Shown here piece by piece: positions 5,569-13,201 of a stretch of DNA of 13,683 nt. The first letter of the stretch is position 1. Every line of letters starts with the position of its first letter. Both the position numbers and the translations under genes were made by a program. Source of the DNA: Acholeplasmataceae bacterium (GTDB lineage: Bacteria > Bacillota > Negativicutes > Acidaminococcales > Acidaminococcaceae); assembly GCA_012719555.1 (NCBI GenBank), contig JAAYAE010000147.1, forward strand, positions 1-13,683, given 5' to 3'. Under the pieces are notes generated by a model that was not told the origin of the DNA, did no database searches, and saw only the letters and a list, made by a program, of their open reading frames with translations.

Positions 5569-7296
5569 CTATTTTCTATTCTGAGGAGTGTAGTGAGTGT
5601 GGAGTAATTCATGTGCTTTTTCACCTAACGGCTCTCCCAAAAATTCTTTATAAATTGTAATTATTTCCGGGTTTTCATGAGACTTGCGAAGAATACTGCT
5701 CTCATCACATTCCAATAGAGCCTCTCTACGCTTTTTACGAATATCCCAATTAACAGGTACCGGTTGTCCACCACCACCAATACAACCACCTGGGCAAGCC
5801 ATAACTTCAATAAAATGATAATCGGCCATACCTGCTCGTACTTTGTCCATCATAGCACGGGCTGCCTTTAATGTATGTACCACTGCAATTTTAACCTTTA
5901 AATCCCCTACAGAAATCGTAGCCTCTCTTACAGACTCTAATCCGCGTACTTCCTCAAATTCTATTTTGGGTAACTGTTTTTTCGTAACAACTTCTACAAC
6001 AGTACGTAATGCAGCTTCCATAACACCACCTGTCGTGCCAAATATAACAGCTGCACCGGTTCCCTCACCCAAAGGAGAATCGTATTGTTCTTCCTCTAAT
6101 TTCTCAAAATCAATGCCAGCTTCCCTTATCATCCGGCCCAGTTCGCGAGTCGTAATAACAATATCCACATCTTGGAACCCTGAGTCACACAATTCCGGCC
6201 TAACCGCCTCCGCTTTTTTTGCCGTACAGGGCATAACGGATACCGAAACAATATCTTTAGGCGCTATACCAGCCTTTTGAGCGTAATAAGTTTTTACCAC
6301 CGCACCAAACATAGCCTGAGGAGATTTTGCCGTGGACAAATGAGGTAATAAGTCCGGATATCTTTGCTCCAACATGTTTACCCACCCGGGACTACAGGAG
6401 GTAATCATGGGCAAAACGCCATTATTAGTCAAACGTTTTATGAATTCATGACCTTCTTCCATAATGGTCAAATCAGCTGAAAAATCAGTATCAAAAACTT
6501 TTGCAAATCCTAATTGACGGAGGGCGGCAACCATTTTACCCGTAACCACTGAACCTGGCGGCAACCCCAATTCTTCACCCAAAGCAACACGCACTGACGG
6601 TGCTGTTTGAACCACTACGTGTTTTGTACTGTCGGAAAGAGCGGCCCAAACTTTTGCCGTATCATCTTTTTCTACAATAGCCCCTGTAGGGCATACATTC
6701 GCACACTGTCCACAATATGAGCAAGATATTTTTTCCAATCCCTGTTCAAAGGCCGTAGAAACCATAGTATGAAAACCACGCCCGGCAAAACTATAAACAT
6801 CCATACCCTGCACATCTGAGCAGACACTTATACAACGTCCACACAAAATGCATTTCTCTTGATCTCTTACTAATGAAGGGTTAGTGTCATCTATAGTATG
6901 AGCCTTCATTTCCCCTCCGATAAATCTGATCTTACGCACACCTAAATCTGCTGCAATTTTTTGCAGCTCACAATCCATGCTCTTTTGACACGATAAACAA
7001 TCCTTAGGATGGTTTGCCAGTAATAACTCTACTACCAATTTTCTAGCAGATCGTACTCTTGTAGTATTAGTTTTGACCACCAATCCCTCGGACACCGGAT
7101 AAACACAAGAAGCTACTAATGTTCTAGCCCCGGAAGCTTCTACCAAGCACAAACGGCAGGCCCCTTCCGCATGCAAATCAGGATGATAACACAATGTTGG
7201 TATATATATACCGGCCTGTCTGGCCGCAGTCAAAACAGATGAGTTTTTATCGGTTGTAACACTGATGCCATTAATCGTTAAAGTAACTTTATCCAT
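5569..7296 (-). CDS. hydA: [FeFe]-hydrogenase catalytic subunit HydA (group A, NADH-linked/bifurcating type; HndD-like)
   Basis: 575-residue cytosolic hydrogenase that reduces protons or oxidises H2 at the H-cluster. N-terminus: NuoG-like [2Fe-2S] domain (C36, C47, C50, C64), His-Cys3 [4Fe-4S] site (H96, C100, C103, C109), then two [4Fe-4S] clusters (C149/C152/C155/C159 and C192/C195/C198/C202). The H-cluster domain has L1 TSCSPGW (C301), L2 MPCTAKKAEAVRPE (C357) and L3 EVMACPGGCIGGGGQP (C501, C505), plus FGTTGGVMEAALR. L1 reads Cys-Ser where clostridial CpI has Cys-Cys. Last gene of the operon, 12 nt after hydB, with an AAGGTGG ribosome binding site. It lacks the extra C-terminal [2Fe-2S] domain of Thermotoga HydA. 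With NuoE- and NuoF-like partners it probably couples NADH and ferredoxin to H2. Confidence 0.95.
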   Translation of the reverse strand: MDKVTLTINGISVTTDKNSSVLTAARQAGIYIPTLCYHPDLHAEGACRLCLVEASGARTLVASCVYPVSEGLVVKTNTTRVRSARKLVVELLLANHPKDCLSCQKSMDCELQKIAADLGVRKIRFIGGEMKAHTIDDTNPSLVRDQEKCILCGRCISVCSDVQGMDVYSFAGRGFHTMVSTAFEQGLEKISCSYCGQCANVCPTGAIVEKDDTAKVWAALSDSTKHVVVQTAPSVRVALGEELGLPPGSVVTGKMVAALRQLGFAKVFDTDFSADLTIMEEGHEFIKRLTNNGVLPMITSCSPGWVNMLEQRYPDLLPHLSTAKSPQAMFGAVVKTYYAQKAGIAPKDIVSVSVMPCTAKKAEAVRPELCDSGFQDVDIVITTRELGRMIREAGIDFEKLEEEQYDSPLGEGTGAAVIFGTTGGVMEAALRTVVEVVTKKQLPKIEFEEVRGLESVREATISVGDLKVKIAVVHTLKAARAMMDKVRAGMADYHFIEVMACPGGCIGGGGQPVPVNWDIRKKRREALLECDESSILRKSHENPEIITIYKEFLGEPLGEKAHELLHTHYTPQNRK

Positions 7297-7308
7297 TTTT
7301 CTGCCACC

Positions 7309-9099
7309 TTATCCTTTCGCAATAGCCTTAAACGGACACGCCGTCATACAGGCTCCACATTTAATGCAAACTACCTGATCAATAACATATTTACTTTTGG
7401 GTTTTCCGGCTATTGCCTGTACCGGACAGGCCTTAGCACAAATACCACAACCCCTACACGCATCAGTAATTGTATATCCTGCTAACTTTCCACAAGCATG
7501 AGCCGGGCACCGTTTTTCATATATATGCGCTTCATACTCATGACGGAAATATTTTAAGGTGCTCAATACAGGATTAGGTGCTGTTTGGCCTAAACCACAT
7601 AATGCGCTATCTTTAATTTTTCCTGCCATATCTTCCAAAAGTTCAATATCTCCGTCGCGGCCGCATCCTTCTGTAATTCGAGTTAAAATCTCTAACATAC
7701 GCTTCGTACCTTCACGACATGGGGTACATTTTCCACAGGATTCAGATTGGGTAAAATTCAGAAAAAATCTTGCCACATCTACCATGCAAGTATCTTCATC
7801 CATAACTACTAGACCACCGGATCCCATCATGGCTCCCGCAGAAATCAAAGAATCATAATCAACGGGCAAATCAAGCATAGATTCCGGCAAACACCCTCCG
7901 GAAGGCCCTCCTATTTGTACAGCTTTAAACTTCTTGCCATTAGTTATACCGCCGCCAATATCATAAATTATCTCACGCATAGTAATCCCCATGGGCACTT
8001 CGGCTAAACCTGTATTATTAATTTTACCTGTCAAAGCAAAAACCTTTGTGCCCTTGGACTTTTCAGTACCACATGTGCAATACCAATCAGCTCCCTTTTG
8101 CAAAATTAAAGGAACATTGGCAAATGTTTCAACATTATTAATATTTGTTGGTTTACCCCACAAACCAGCTACCGCCGGGAAAGGTGGCCTAGTTCTTGGC
8201 ATGCCGCGCCGACCTTCTATAGATGCCATAAGTGCAGTCTCTTCACCGCAAACGAACGCTCCCGCGCCTTCTTTTATATGCAGGGTAAAATTAAATTTTG
8301 TACCAAAAATATTGTTGCCCAAAAAGCCCATTTGTTCTGCTTGAGCAATAGCTACTCGCAAGCGCTTAATAGCCAATGGATACTCAGCACGAACGTAAAT
8401 ATACCCTTCATCAGAACCAATAGCATAGGCCGCAATCGCCATACCTTCAAGAACCCTGTGTGGATCTCCCTCTAAAACGCTACGATCCATGAATGCTCCC
8501 GGGTCTCCCTCATCAGCATTACAAATTATATAGTTTTTGGCATTTACGGAAGCTTTGGCAAAACTCCATTTTAAACCGGTAGGAAAACCAGCCCCACCAC
8601 GACCGCGCAAACCCGATTTTTTTACTTCTTCAACAACTTCTTCAGTAGTCATGGTCGTCAAAGCTTTAGCCAATCCCTCATATCCTCCAATGGCAATATA
8701 TTCTTCAATAGCCTCGGGATTAATCCTACCGCAATTAGCTAGAACTCTACGTTCTTGTTTTTTGTAAAACTCTATATCGTTGTAGCTAGGTATTGCTTCC
8801 AAGCTCAAAGGTTCATGGTACAAAAGTCTTTCAACAATCCGGCCTTTGTACAAGTGACTCTCAACAATCTCAGCAACGTCTTCCGGAGTAACCTGACAAT
8901 AAAAGGTTCCTTCCGGATAAATAATAACTAAAGGTCCATGCTCACAGAACCCATGGCAGCCAGTCTCTACTACCATGACTTCTTCGCTTAAACCTTTTTT
9001 CTCTATTTCTGTTTTAAAGCTTTCTATAACTTTTCCTGAACCGGCAGATTTACACCCTGTACCACCACAAACTAAAACATGCGCTCTGATATGTTGCAT
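7309..9099 (-). CDS. hydB: NuoF-like flavoprotein subunit HydB of the NADH-linked hydrogenase (HndC-like)
   Basis: Electron-input subunit that binds FMN and NAD(H). Numbered from the ATG at 9099 (596 residues): N-terminal thioredoxin-like [2Fe-2S] domain (C11, C16, C48, C52), glycine-rich NADH/FMN region GRGGAGFPTG (about 166-175) and CNADEGDPGAFMDRS (193-207), then the NuoF [4Fe-4S] site (C455, C458, C461, C501). Two C-terminal ferredoxin-type [4Fe-4S] clusters follow (C548/551/554/558 and C578/581/584/588). I prefer this ATG because GGGGGT precedes it by about 8 nt. An in-frame GTG at 9135 would add 12 residues but has no ribosome binding site. The extra ferredoxin domain is typical of HydB of bifurcating hydrogenases rather than of complex I. 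NAD versus NADP preference is not readable here. Confidence 0.95.
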   Translation of the reverse strand: MQHIRAHVLVCGGTGCKSAGSGKVIESFKTEIEKKGLSEEVMVVETGCHGFCEHGPLVIIYPEGTFYCQVTPEDVAEIVESHLYKGRIVERLLYHEPLSLEAIPSYNDIEFYKKQERRVLANCGRINPEAIEEYIAIGGYEGLAKALTTMTTEEVVEEVKKSGLRGRGGAGFPTGLKWSFAKASVNAKNYIICNADEGDPGAFMDRSVLEGDPHRVLEGMAIAAYAIGSDEGYIYVRAEYPLAIKRLRVAIAQAEQMGFLGNNIFGTKFNFTLHIKEGAGAFVCGEETALMASIEGRRGMPRTRPPFPAVAGLWGKPTNINNVETFANVPLILQKGADWYCTCGTEKSKGTKVFALTGKINNTGLAEVPMGITMREIIYDIGGGITNGKKFKAVQIGGPSGGCLPESMLDLPVDYDSLISAGAMMGSGGLVVMDEDTCMVDVARFFLNFTQSESCGKCTPCREGTKRMLEILTRITEGCGRDGDIELLEDMAGKIKDSALCGLGQTAPNPVLSTLKYFRHEYEAHIYEKRCPAHACGKLAGYTITDACRGCGICAKACPVQAIAGKPKSKYVIDQVVCIKCGACMTACPFKAIAKG

Positions 9100-9141
9100 T
9101 TTTTTACCCCCAGTAAAAAATTTTGTTAAACCCACAGAGGA

Positions 9142-9516
9142 TTATATTTTCGCGTCATCCATTTTTCCTACTACCAAGTCTTCTATAATACGACCATTAA
9201 TGACATGATCGGCAATTATTCTCTTTACGTCAACCGGTTTAACATTGCCATAAGTTATACGTGGCTCACCAGGACGAACGACATCCACTAACACTTCTTT
9301 CTCACACATGCCAATGCATCCTGTTTGCTGAACTTGCACATTTTTTAGTTTGCGTACTGCTAGTTCGTCTAAAACAGCGGCCATAATTTCCCTTGCTCCC
9401 GCTGCAATACCACAAGTTCCCATGCCTATTATAATTTTTGTTCCATCATTTTCTCTAACCCTAATATCAGACTGCAATTTTTCACGCAATGCCTTTAAAT
9501 CCTCTAATGATTTCAT
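9142..9516 (-). CDS. Small thioredoxin-like [2Fe-2S] protein (HndB-like)
   Basis: 124-residue protein with a thioredoxin-like [2Fe-2S] ferredoxin domain. Likely ligands are C35 in MGTCGIAAGA and C67 and C71 in QQTGCIGMCEKE. Only three cysteines are obvious (canonical CxnC plus CxxxC would need four), so cluster binding is uncertain. It matches the small HndB subunit found between NuoE- and NuoF-like genes in Hnd-type hydrogenases, where it probably relays electrons or assists assembly. The ATG overlaps the stop of the preceding ATPase gene by 4 nt (ATGA), which points to translational coupling. A GGCGGG ribosome binding site lies within that upstream gene. Confidence 0.85.
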   Translation of the reverse strand: MKSLEDLKALREKLQSDIRVRENDGTKIIIGMGTCGIAAGAREIMAAVLDELAVRKLKNVQVQQTGCIGMCEKEVLVDVVRPGEPRITYGNVKPVDVKRIIADHVINGRIIEDLVVGKMDDAKI

Positions 9517-10070
9517 TTCAACCCGCCTGCCTCTCTAACTTTATCTATTTCCTGTTTTAAATATGCATCTAACCATGAATATATTTCCGGATAGCTAAAA
9601 TCTATATGTTCGCCTAAACGCTTTATTACTGACTGGGAATCAAAAATAAATTCTGCCTGCCTCACTTTATAATGCATAACGAAATGCAACCCTGGGTTGC
9701 CTACCAAAAAAACCTTTACTGTATTAACAACATCACCTAAGGGCGGACGGTCCAAATGATTTCTAAGATAACTTGCCTTAAGGAAAGTTCCCTCGCCTGG
9801 TTTCGATTTAATTATAAGGCGGCCGCCACTTTGGGCTGTAGTCATGTCAACAAAGGGAATACCCAACCCTACATTACGTGTTAATCTTGTAGTAACAAAA
9901 GGGTCACGAATTTTTTTAAGCATATCCTCATTCATTCCGCGACCATTATCAGTAATACTGAAAGTGAAAAAACCATCCTCGTCTTCATTAACTTCCAGCA
10001 ATATCCAATTAGCTCCTGCTTCAATAGAGTTTTGCATTAAATCTAATATATGGAGAGATATTTCTTTCAT
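9513..10070 (-). CDS. HATPase (GHKL) domain protein of the hydrogenase operon
   Basis: 185-residue stand-alone GHKL ATP-binding protein. N-box MQNSIEAGA (N14), G1 box DNGRGM (41-46), G2 box GLGIPF (68-73) and GEGT (93-96) are intact, so ATP binding is likely. There is no sensor region and no dimerisation/phosphoacceptor histidine domain, so it is not an ordinary sensor kinase. The C-terminal 80 residues match no domain I recognise. It sits between the NuoE-like and [2Fe-2S] genes, 1 nt after the first stop and overlapping the next start by 4 nt. That position in the structural operon suggests a regulatory or assembly role tied to the complex, possibly protein phosphorylation as in RsbW-type kinases. 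No clear ribosome binding site is seen; coupling is probable. Confidence 0.85.
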   Translation of the reverse strand: MKEISLHILDLMQNSIEAGANWILLEVNEDEDGFFTFSITDNGRGMNEDMLKKIRDPFVTTRLTRNVGLGIPFVDMTTAQSGGRLIIKSKPGEGTFLKASYLRNHLDRPPLGDVVNTVKVFLVGNPGLHFVMHYKVRQAEFIFDSQSVIKRLGEHIDFSYPEIYSWLDAYLKQEIDKVREAGGLK

Positions 10071-10071
10071 A

Positions 10072-10563
10072 TTAGTTGTACTTTGCCAAAATCAAGGAAA
10101 TCTTTTCCGGAGTCAAACGGCCATGAGTATCTTCGTTAATTTGCATTACCGGAGCTAGTCCACAGGCACCAATACACGCTACTGTTTCTACAGTAAAGCG
10201 CAAATCTTCCGTGGTATGGCCTGCTTTAACACCCAATTCTTTTTCAACTTCTTCCAAAATCAATTTTCCTCCCCGCACATGGCACGCCGTTCCCTGACAA
10301 ACTCGTATAATATTGCGCCCTCGTGGGTTTAGATGGAATTGAGAGTAAAATGTTACTACTCCATAGACAGCACTAATAGGTGTTTTAGTTTCTTGAGCCA
10401 CGTACTCCAAAGCTTCTTTAGGCAAATAATTATACAAATGTTGAACCTCTTGTAAAACAGGAATAAGAAACCCTTTGGTTCCTTCATATTTGACAAGTAT
10501 CTCATCAATTTTTGCCTTTTCTTTATTCTCGCCGCCACAACAACATTTGTTTTCCATGTTCAT
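10072..10563 (-). CDS. hydC: NuoE-like [2Fe-2S] subunit HydC of the NADH-linked hydrogenase (HndA-like)
   Basis: 163-residue thioredoxin-fold [2Fe-2S] protein of the complex I 24-kDa family. The four ligands are visible: C89 and C94 (RVCQGTACHVRGG) and C130 and C134 (ACIGACGLAP). The N-terminal YEGTKGFLIPVLQEVQ and YGVVTFYSQF segments are characteristic of NuoE. It should form a module with HydB and pass electrons toward HydA. Two starts are possible: ATG at 10563 or ATG at 10557. The second has better spacing (about 8 nt) from AGAGG. The extreme N-terminus carries a CCCGG run (C7-C9), an unusual extra cysteine cluster. First gene of the structural operon, preceded by a promoter with inverted repeats. 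Confidence 0.93.
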   Translation of the reverse strand: MNMENKCCCGGENKEKAKIDEILVKYEGTKGFLIPVLQEVQHLYNYLPKEALEYVAQETKTPISAVYGVVTFYSQFHLNPRGRNIIRVCQGTACHVRGGKLILEEVEKELGVKAGHTTEDLRFTVETVACIGACGLAPVMQINEDTHGRLTPEKISLILAKYN

Positions 10564-10604
10564 TGTCCTCTTCCTTCCTAACTAAAAATTCACAATACTT
10601 TAAT

Positions 10605-10634
10605 AATATAGCAAAAACAGGCTATAAAAAGCAA
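10605..10634 (-). promoter_or_regulatory. Predicted sigma-A promoter of the hydrogenase operon
   Basis: Minus strand: -35 TTGCTT (10629-10634), 18-bp spacer, -10 TATATT (10605-10610), with an extended -10 TG (TGcTATATT). Transcription would start near 10598, about 35 nt before the NuoE-like gene. A single TTGTGAA motif, half of a Rex-type site, follows the -10, but its symmetric partner is missing. Confidence 0.55.
10607..10626. repeat. Inverted repeat over the hydrogenase promoter (candidate operator)
   Basis: TATAGC (10607-10612) and GCTATA (10621-10626) are perfect inverted arms with an 8-bp centre. The left arm overlaps the -10 box, a position expected for a repressor site. The regulator is unknown. 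Confidence 0.4.
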
Positions 10635-10638
10635 TACT

Positions 10639-10672
10639 ATTTATGTATAAATCTGAAGTATAGTGTATACTT
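10639..10672. repeat. Two adjacent palindromes upstream of the hydrogenase promoter (candidate operators)
   Basis: Site A is ATTTAT-GT-ATAAAT at 10639-10652. Site B is AAGTATA-GTG-TATACTT at 10656-10672, perfect over 7+7 bp. Both lie just upstream of the -35 box, where an activator would bind, and behind the stop of the PHP gene. They are not a terminator: no GC-rich stem and no T-tract. AT-rich composition raises the chance of coincidence for site A more than for site B. Confidence 0.45.
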
Positions 10673-10694
10673 ATTGCCTTCAAGCGTAATATAT

Positions 10695-11465
10695 TTAACG
10701 GTTAAAGCCTACAAAATATCCTGGCTTGAATTTTCGGTCCCTTTCTCCTTTTAAAGCTAAGCGTATTTCTTCAACCGAAGGTTCCTTAATCTCCAAAAAA
10801 TTCTTGGGTCCTTGAATAAAATCCGAAATATTATGTCCATCTGAATTTGTCATATATGGCAAGGAGCCAATAAGGGGTCTAAATTTTTGTTCCTTAAGTT
10901 CTGATACATTTAAGTTAGAAATTTCCACTGCATCCAGTGTTAATTCCTCACCAATAAACCCCAGCTGTCCCAAAAGACTGTAAGAAGGCCTATCAATATG
11001 AGCGGCAAAAACCAAGGCTCCTAATGCTCTACTCTTATCAATTACCTCCCTAGCTGTTAAACGGCATGCACCTAAAAGCATTTTCTTTTCTTCACAAATA
11101 AAGTTGTCATAAGCATCTACTACGAACTGTCCACCAAACTTATTTGCATTGTTAGGTGGCAAACTTTTACGAGCCTCAGTCACAATCTTCTGCCATTGGG
11201 CCAATTGTCCCCAGGTGTCAAAGATGGTCACAATATGAGCTTCTTCCACACACTCTACTTCCATCCCCGGTAATACTGTTACCCCATATTTACGACCAGC
11301 TTCAAGGGCGGCCAGTACATTGCCTGATGCATTATGGTCTGTAACTGCCAGCAAATTTATTCCGTTTTGGACTGCACGTAACACAATATGGTTTGGTGTC
11401 ATTTCCACTTCTGCACAGGGAGACAAAAGCGTATGTACATGAAAATCACCTATAAATCTCTTCAT
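10695..11465 (-). CDS. PHP-domain metal-dependent phosphoesterase
   Basis: 256-residue PHP-family hydrolase (PolIIIα/histidinol-phosphatase fold, TrpH/nucleoside phosphatase-like). Metal-site motifs are in order: DFHVHT (7-12), TDHN (42-45), PGMEVE (66-71) with H77, AAHIDRP (154-160) and NSDGHN (207-212). Substrates of such proteins include nucleotides, 3',5'-bisphosphates and phospho-peptides; none can be chosen from sequence. The ATG overlaps the DRTGG gene stop by 4 nt (ATGA), so it belongs to the HydS-DRTGG unit. In this context it may remove or make a small phosphorylated signal, or act as a phosphatase against the kinase-like ATPases nearby; that is inference. Last gene of the block, with no terminator visible after it. 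Confidence 0.9.
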   Translation of the reverse strand: MKRFIGDFHVHTLLSPCAEVEMTPNHIVLRAVQNGINLLAVTDHNASGNVLAALEAGRKYGVTVLPGMEVECVEEAHIVTIFDTWGQLAQWQKIVTEARKSLPPNNANKFGGQFVVDAYDNFICEEKKMLLGACRLTAREVIDKSRALGALVFAAHIDRPSYSLLGQLGFIGEELTLDAVEISNLNVSELKEQKFRPLIGSLPYMTNSDGHNISDFIQGPKNFLEIKEPSVEEIRLALKGERDRKFKPGYFVGFNR

Positions 11466-11806
11466 TGCCGGTTAATAATGCCCAAGGCATAAAGTTTTCC
11501 GGTCACTTCATAACTTGACATATTAGTACTAAAAACTGTCAGTTCATTTTCATCTGCTTTAGTAATCGTATCCGCTTCAATTTTTGTACCACCTGTAATA
11601 ATAACTGCCGCCAACCCAAGTAGTGAAGCTACTGCTACAACATTATGGTGTCCCTGCATGGTAACCCAAATCATACCTGGTTTTGCCTGTCCCATAACAT
11701 TACTAAGCAGGTCCGATGTATAACCTCCTTTAATTTCCATTTCCAGACTGCCTCGACCCGTAACCTTTGTTAAGATCAGTAATTGCGCAACCTCACCAAC
11801 CTTCAT
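11462..11806 (-). CDS. DRTGG-domain protein
   Basis: 114-residue protein made almost entirely of a DRTGG domain, a small fold also found in the N-terminal part of some phosphotransacetylases and CBS/HPr-kinase-related proteins. Visible: SDLLSNVMGQ (31-40), MQGHHNVVAVASLLGLAAVIITGG (50-73, here a hydrophobic core helix and strand) and a terminal GKLYALGI. The function of the free domain is unknown; ligand sensing is the usual suggestion. Start ATG has a good AAGGAGGAC site that lies in the end of hydS, with 4 nt between the genes. Free DRTGG proteins commonly accompany HydS-like hydrogenases, so a shared sensory role is likely. Confidence 0.85.
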   Translation of the reverse strand: MKVGEVAQLLILTKVTGRGSLEMEIKGGYTSDLLSNVMGQAKPGMIWVTMQGHHNVVAVASLLGLAAVIITGGTKIEADTITKADENELTVFSTNMSSYEVTGKLYALGIINRQ

Positions 11807-11810
11807 ATTT

Positions 11811-13175
11811 TTAGTCCTCCTTTGCCTCTTCTTCCGTCCCTGTGAGAGGTATTTGCGTTGATAACTCTATCATCCCACGAGCAAATTCCTTAACTCGAGC
11901 CCTTAAGATAAAGATACAATCAGTTTCAAAAGCCTTTCCTTGGACAATATCTTCAGCCAAACATTGACAATTGGGTGCCCCACACGCCCCACAATCCAAC
12001 CCCGGCAAAGTATTTAAGACTTCATCCATCTTTTCAAGCTTTTCCATAGCCACATTAATATCCTCGTCCAACTGCATCATGGGGCGTGGCTGTAAAATTT
12101 TTACATACTCTTCAGAGGTAGGAAATCCAGTACAAGTCATACAAGCTTGCATAGCTTCACGTCTGTCAACAGGTTCTTGTTTTTTGAGATTTCTAATTCG
12201 CAACTTCAAATTTTTTTCTCCAACAAATCTATTTACCGCTACAAAAGGCCCCCCGACACAACCACCTCCGCAGCTATATAATTCCACAAAATCCACATCA
12301 TTCATTTTATTCATGGAAATTTCTTCCAGTACGGCGAAAACATCACTGACACCCTGCACTGAAACAGCATTCTCTATACCTGCAGCAGTAATTTCGCCAC
12401 CATTACTTCCCCAGCCAACACCGTAAGAAGAACCGGTAGTAATAGTTTGCGTTAAGTTTTCTTCAGGAATTACGTCATGTATAATGCGTATTAATTCCCC
12501 ATAGATACTTGACTCGCTAATTGATCCTGCTAACTCCGTATGTTTAACATCAACTGATTGTCTTATATTAATACCTTTGGCAGGGCAAGGTGTAATAAAC
12601 CAAACACCAACTTGCTTCTCCGATAAATTGTTTTTAGAACATAGTCTCTTTTTTACATAGATAGCTGCCGCTTCACCAGGAGACAATATTGGTATAACCT
12701 GTTGTATGAGTTCAGGAAACTTAACCTGAATCAACCGTAATACCGCAGGACAAGCCGAAGAAATAATAGGTTTTCTACCACCAATATAAGATTTTACATA
12801 GCTTTCTATTTCTTGAGAAATATAGTCTCCGGCTGCTGACAAATCAAAAATTTCATCAAACCCTAATAATTTTAAGCCTTGCCAAATTACTTCTCGTTTC
12901 ACACCGGCTGGGAATTGAGCATAAAGCGATGGTGCCGCCAAAGCTACGTTATAAGTATAGTTTTGTGTTGCTTCCAGCGTATCGACGGTCGCAGTCATCG
13001 CATGAGTAGGACAACGACGAATACACTCCCCGCAATCTATACAGCGAGTGGCGATGATTTCCGCCTTACCATTGCGTACGCGAATAGCTTCAGTCGGGCA
13101 ATATTTTACGCAGGCAACACAACCATTGCATGCTTCTCTTATAACATGAACGGAATGCAAATAGCTTTCATACAC
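11811..13175 (-). CDS. hydS: HydS-like putative sensory [FeFe]-hydrogenase
   Basis: 454 residues. N-terminus: two [4Fe-4S] ferredoxin motifs (C16/C19/C22/C26 and C45/C48/C51/C55). The H-cluster domain keeps four ligand cysteines: C142 (ISSACPA), C197 (TPCPAK), C302 and C306 (YSCGGGC). The residue before C142 is Ala, where catalytic enzymes have the proton-relay Cys. After CMTC (C345, C348) comes a C-terminal PF04060-type Fe-S motif, C395/C398/C403/C420. There is no PAS domain. These are the traits of group C/D HydS proteins, slow hydrogenases thought to sense H2 or redox state. The start is a GTG at 13175 with GGGTG about 10 nt upstream; the ATG at 13171 is out of frame. It lies 26 nt after the RsbW-like gene and 4 nt before the DRTGG gene. 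Confidence 0.88.
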   Translation of the reverse strand: MYESYLHSVHVIREACNGCVACVKYCPTEAIRVRNGKAEIIATRCIDCGECIRRCPTHAMTATVDTLEATQNYTYNVALAAPSLYAQFPAGVKREVIWQGLKLLGFDEIFDLSAAGDYISQEIESYVKSYIGGRKPIISSACPAVLRLIQVKFPELIQQVIPILSPGEAAAIYVKKRLCSKNNLSEKQVGVWFITPCPAKGINIRQSVDVKHTELAGSISESSIYGELIRIIHDVIPEENLTQTITTGSSYGVGWGSNGGEITAAGIENAVSVQGVSDVFAVLEEISMNKMNDVDFVELYSCGGGCVGGPFVAVNRFVGEKNLKLRIRNLKKQEPVDRREAMQACMTCTGFPTSEEYVKILQPRPMMQLDEDINVAMEKLEKMDEVLNTLPGLDCGACGAPNCQCLAEDIVQGKAFETDCIFILRARVKEFARGMIELSTQIPLTGTEEEAKED

Positions 13176-13201
13176 TCCTAAATCACCCAGCTTTCCTTTA
13201 A

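Noticed and set aside
9100..9135. Upstream GTG start for hydB
   Set aside because: It lacks a ribosome binding site, whereas the ATG at 9099 has GGGGGT at proper spacing and begins right at the conserved domain.
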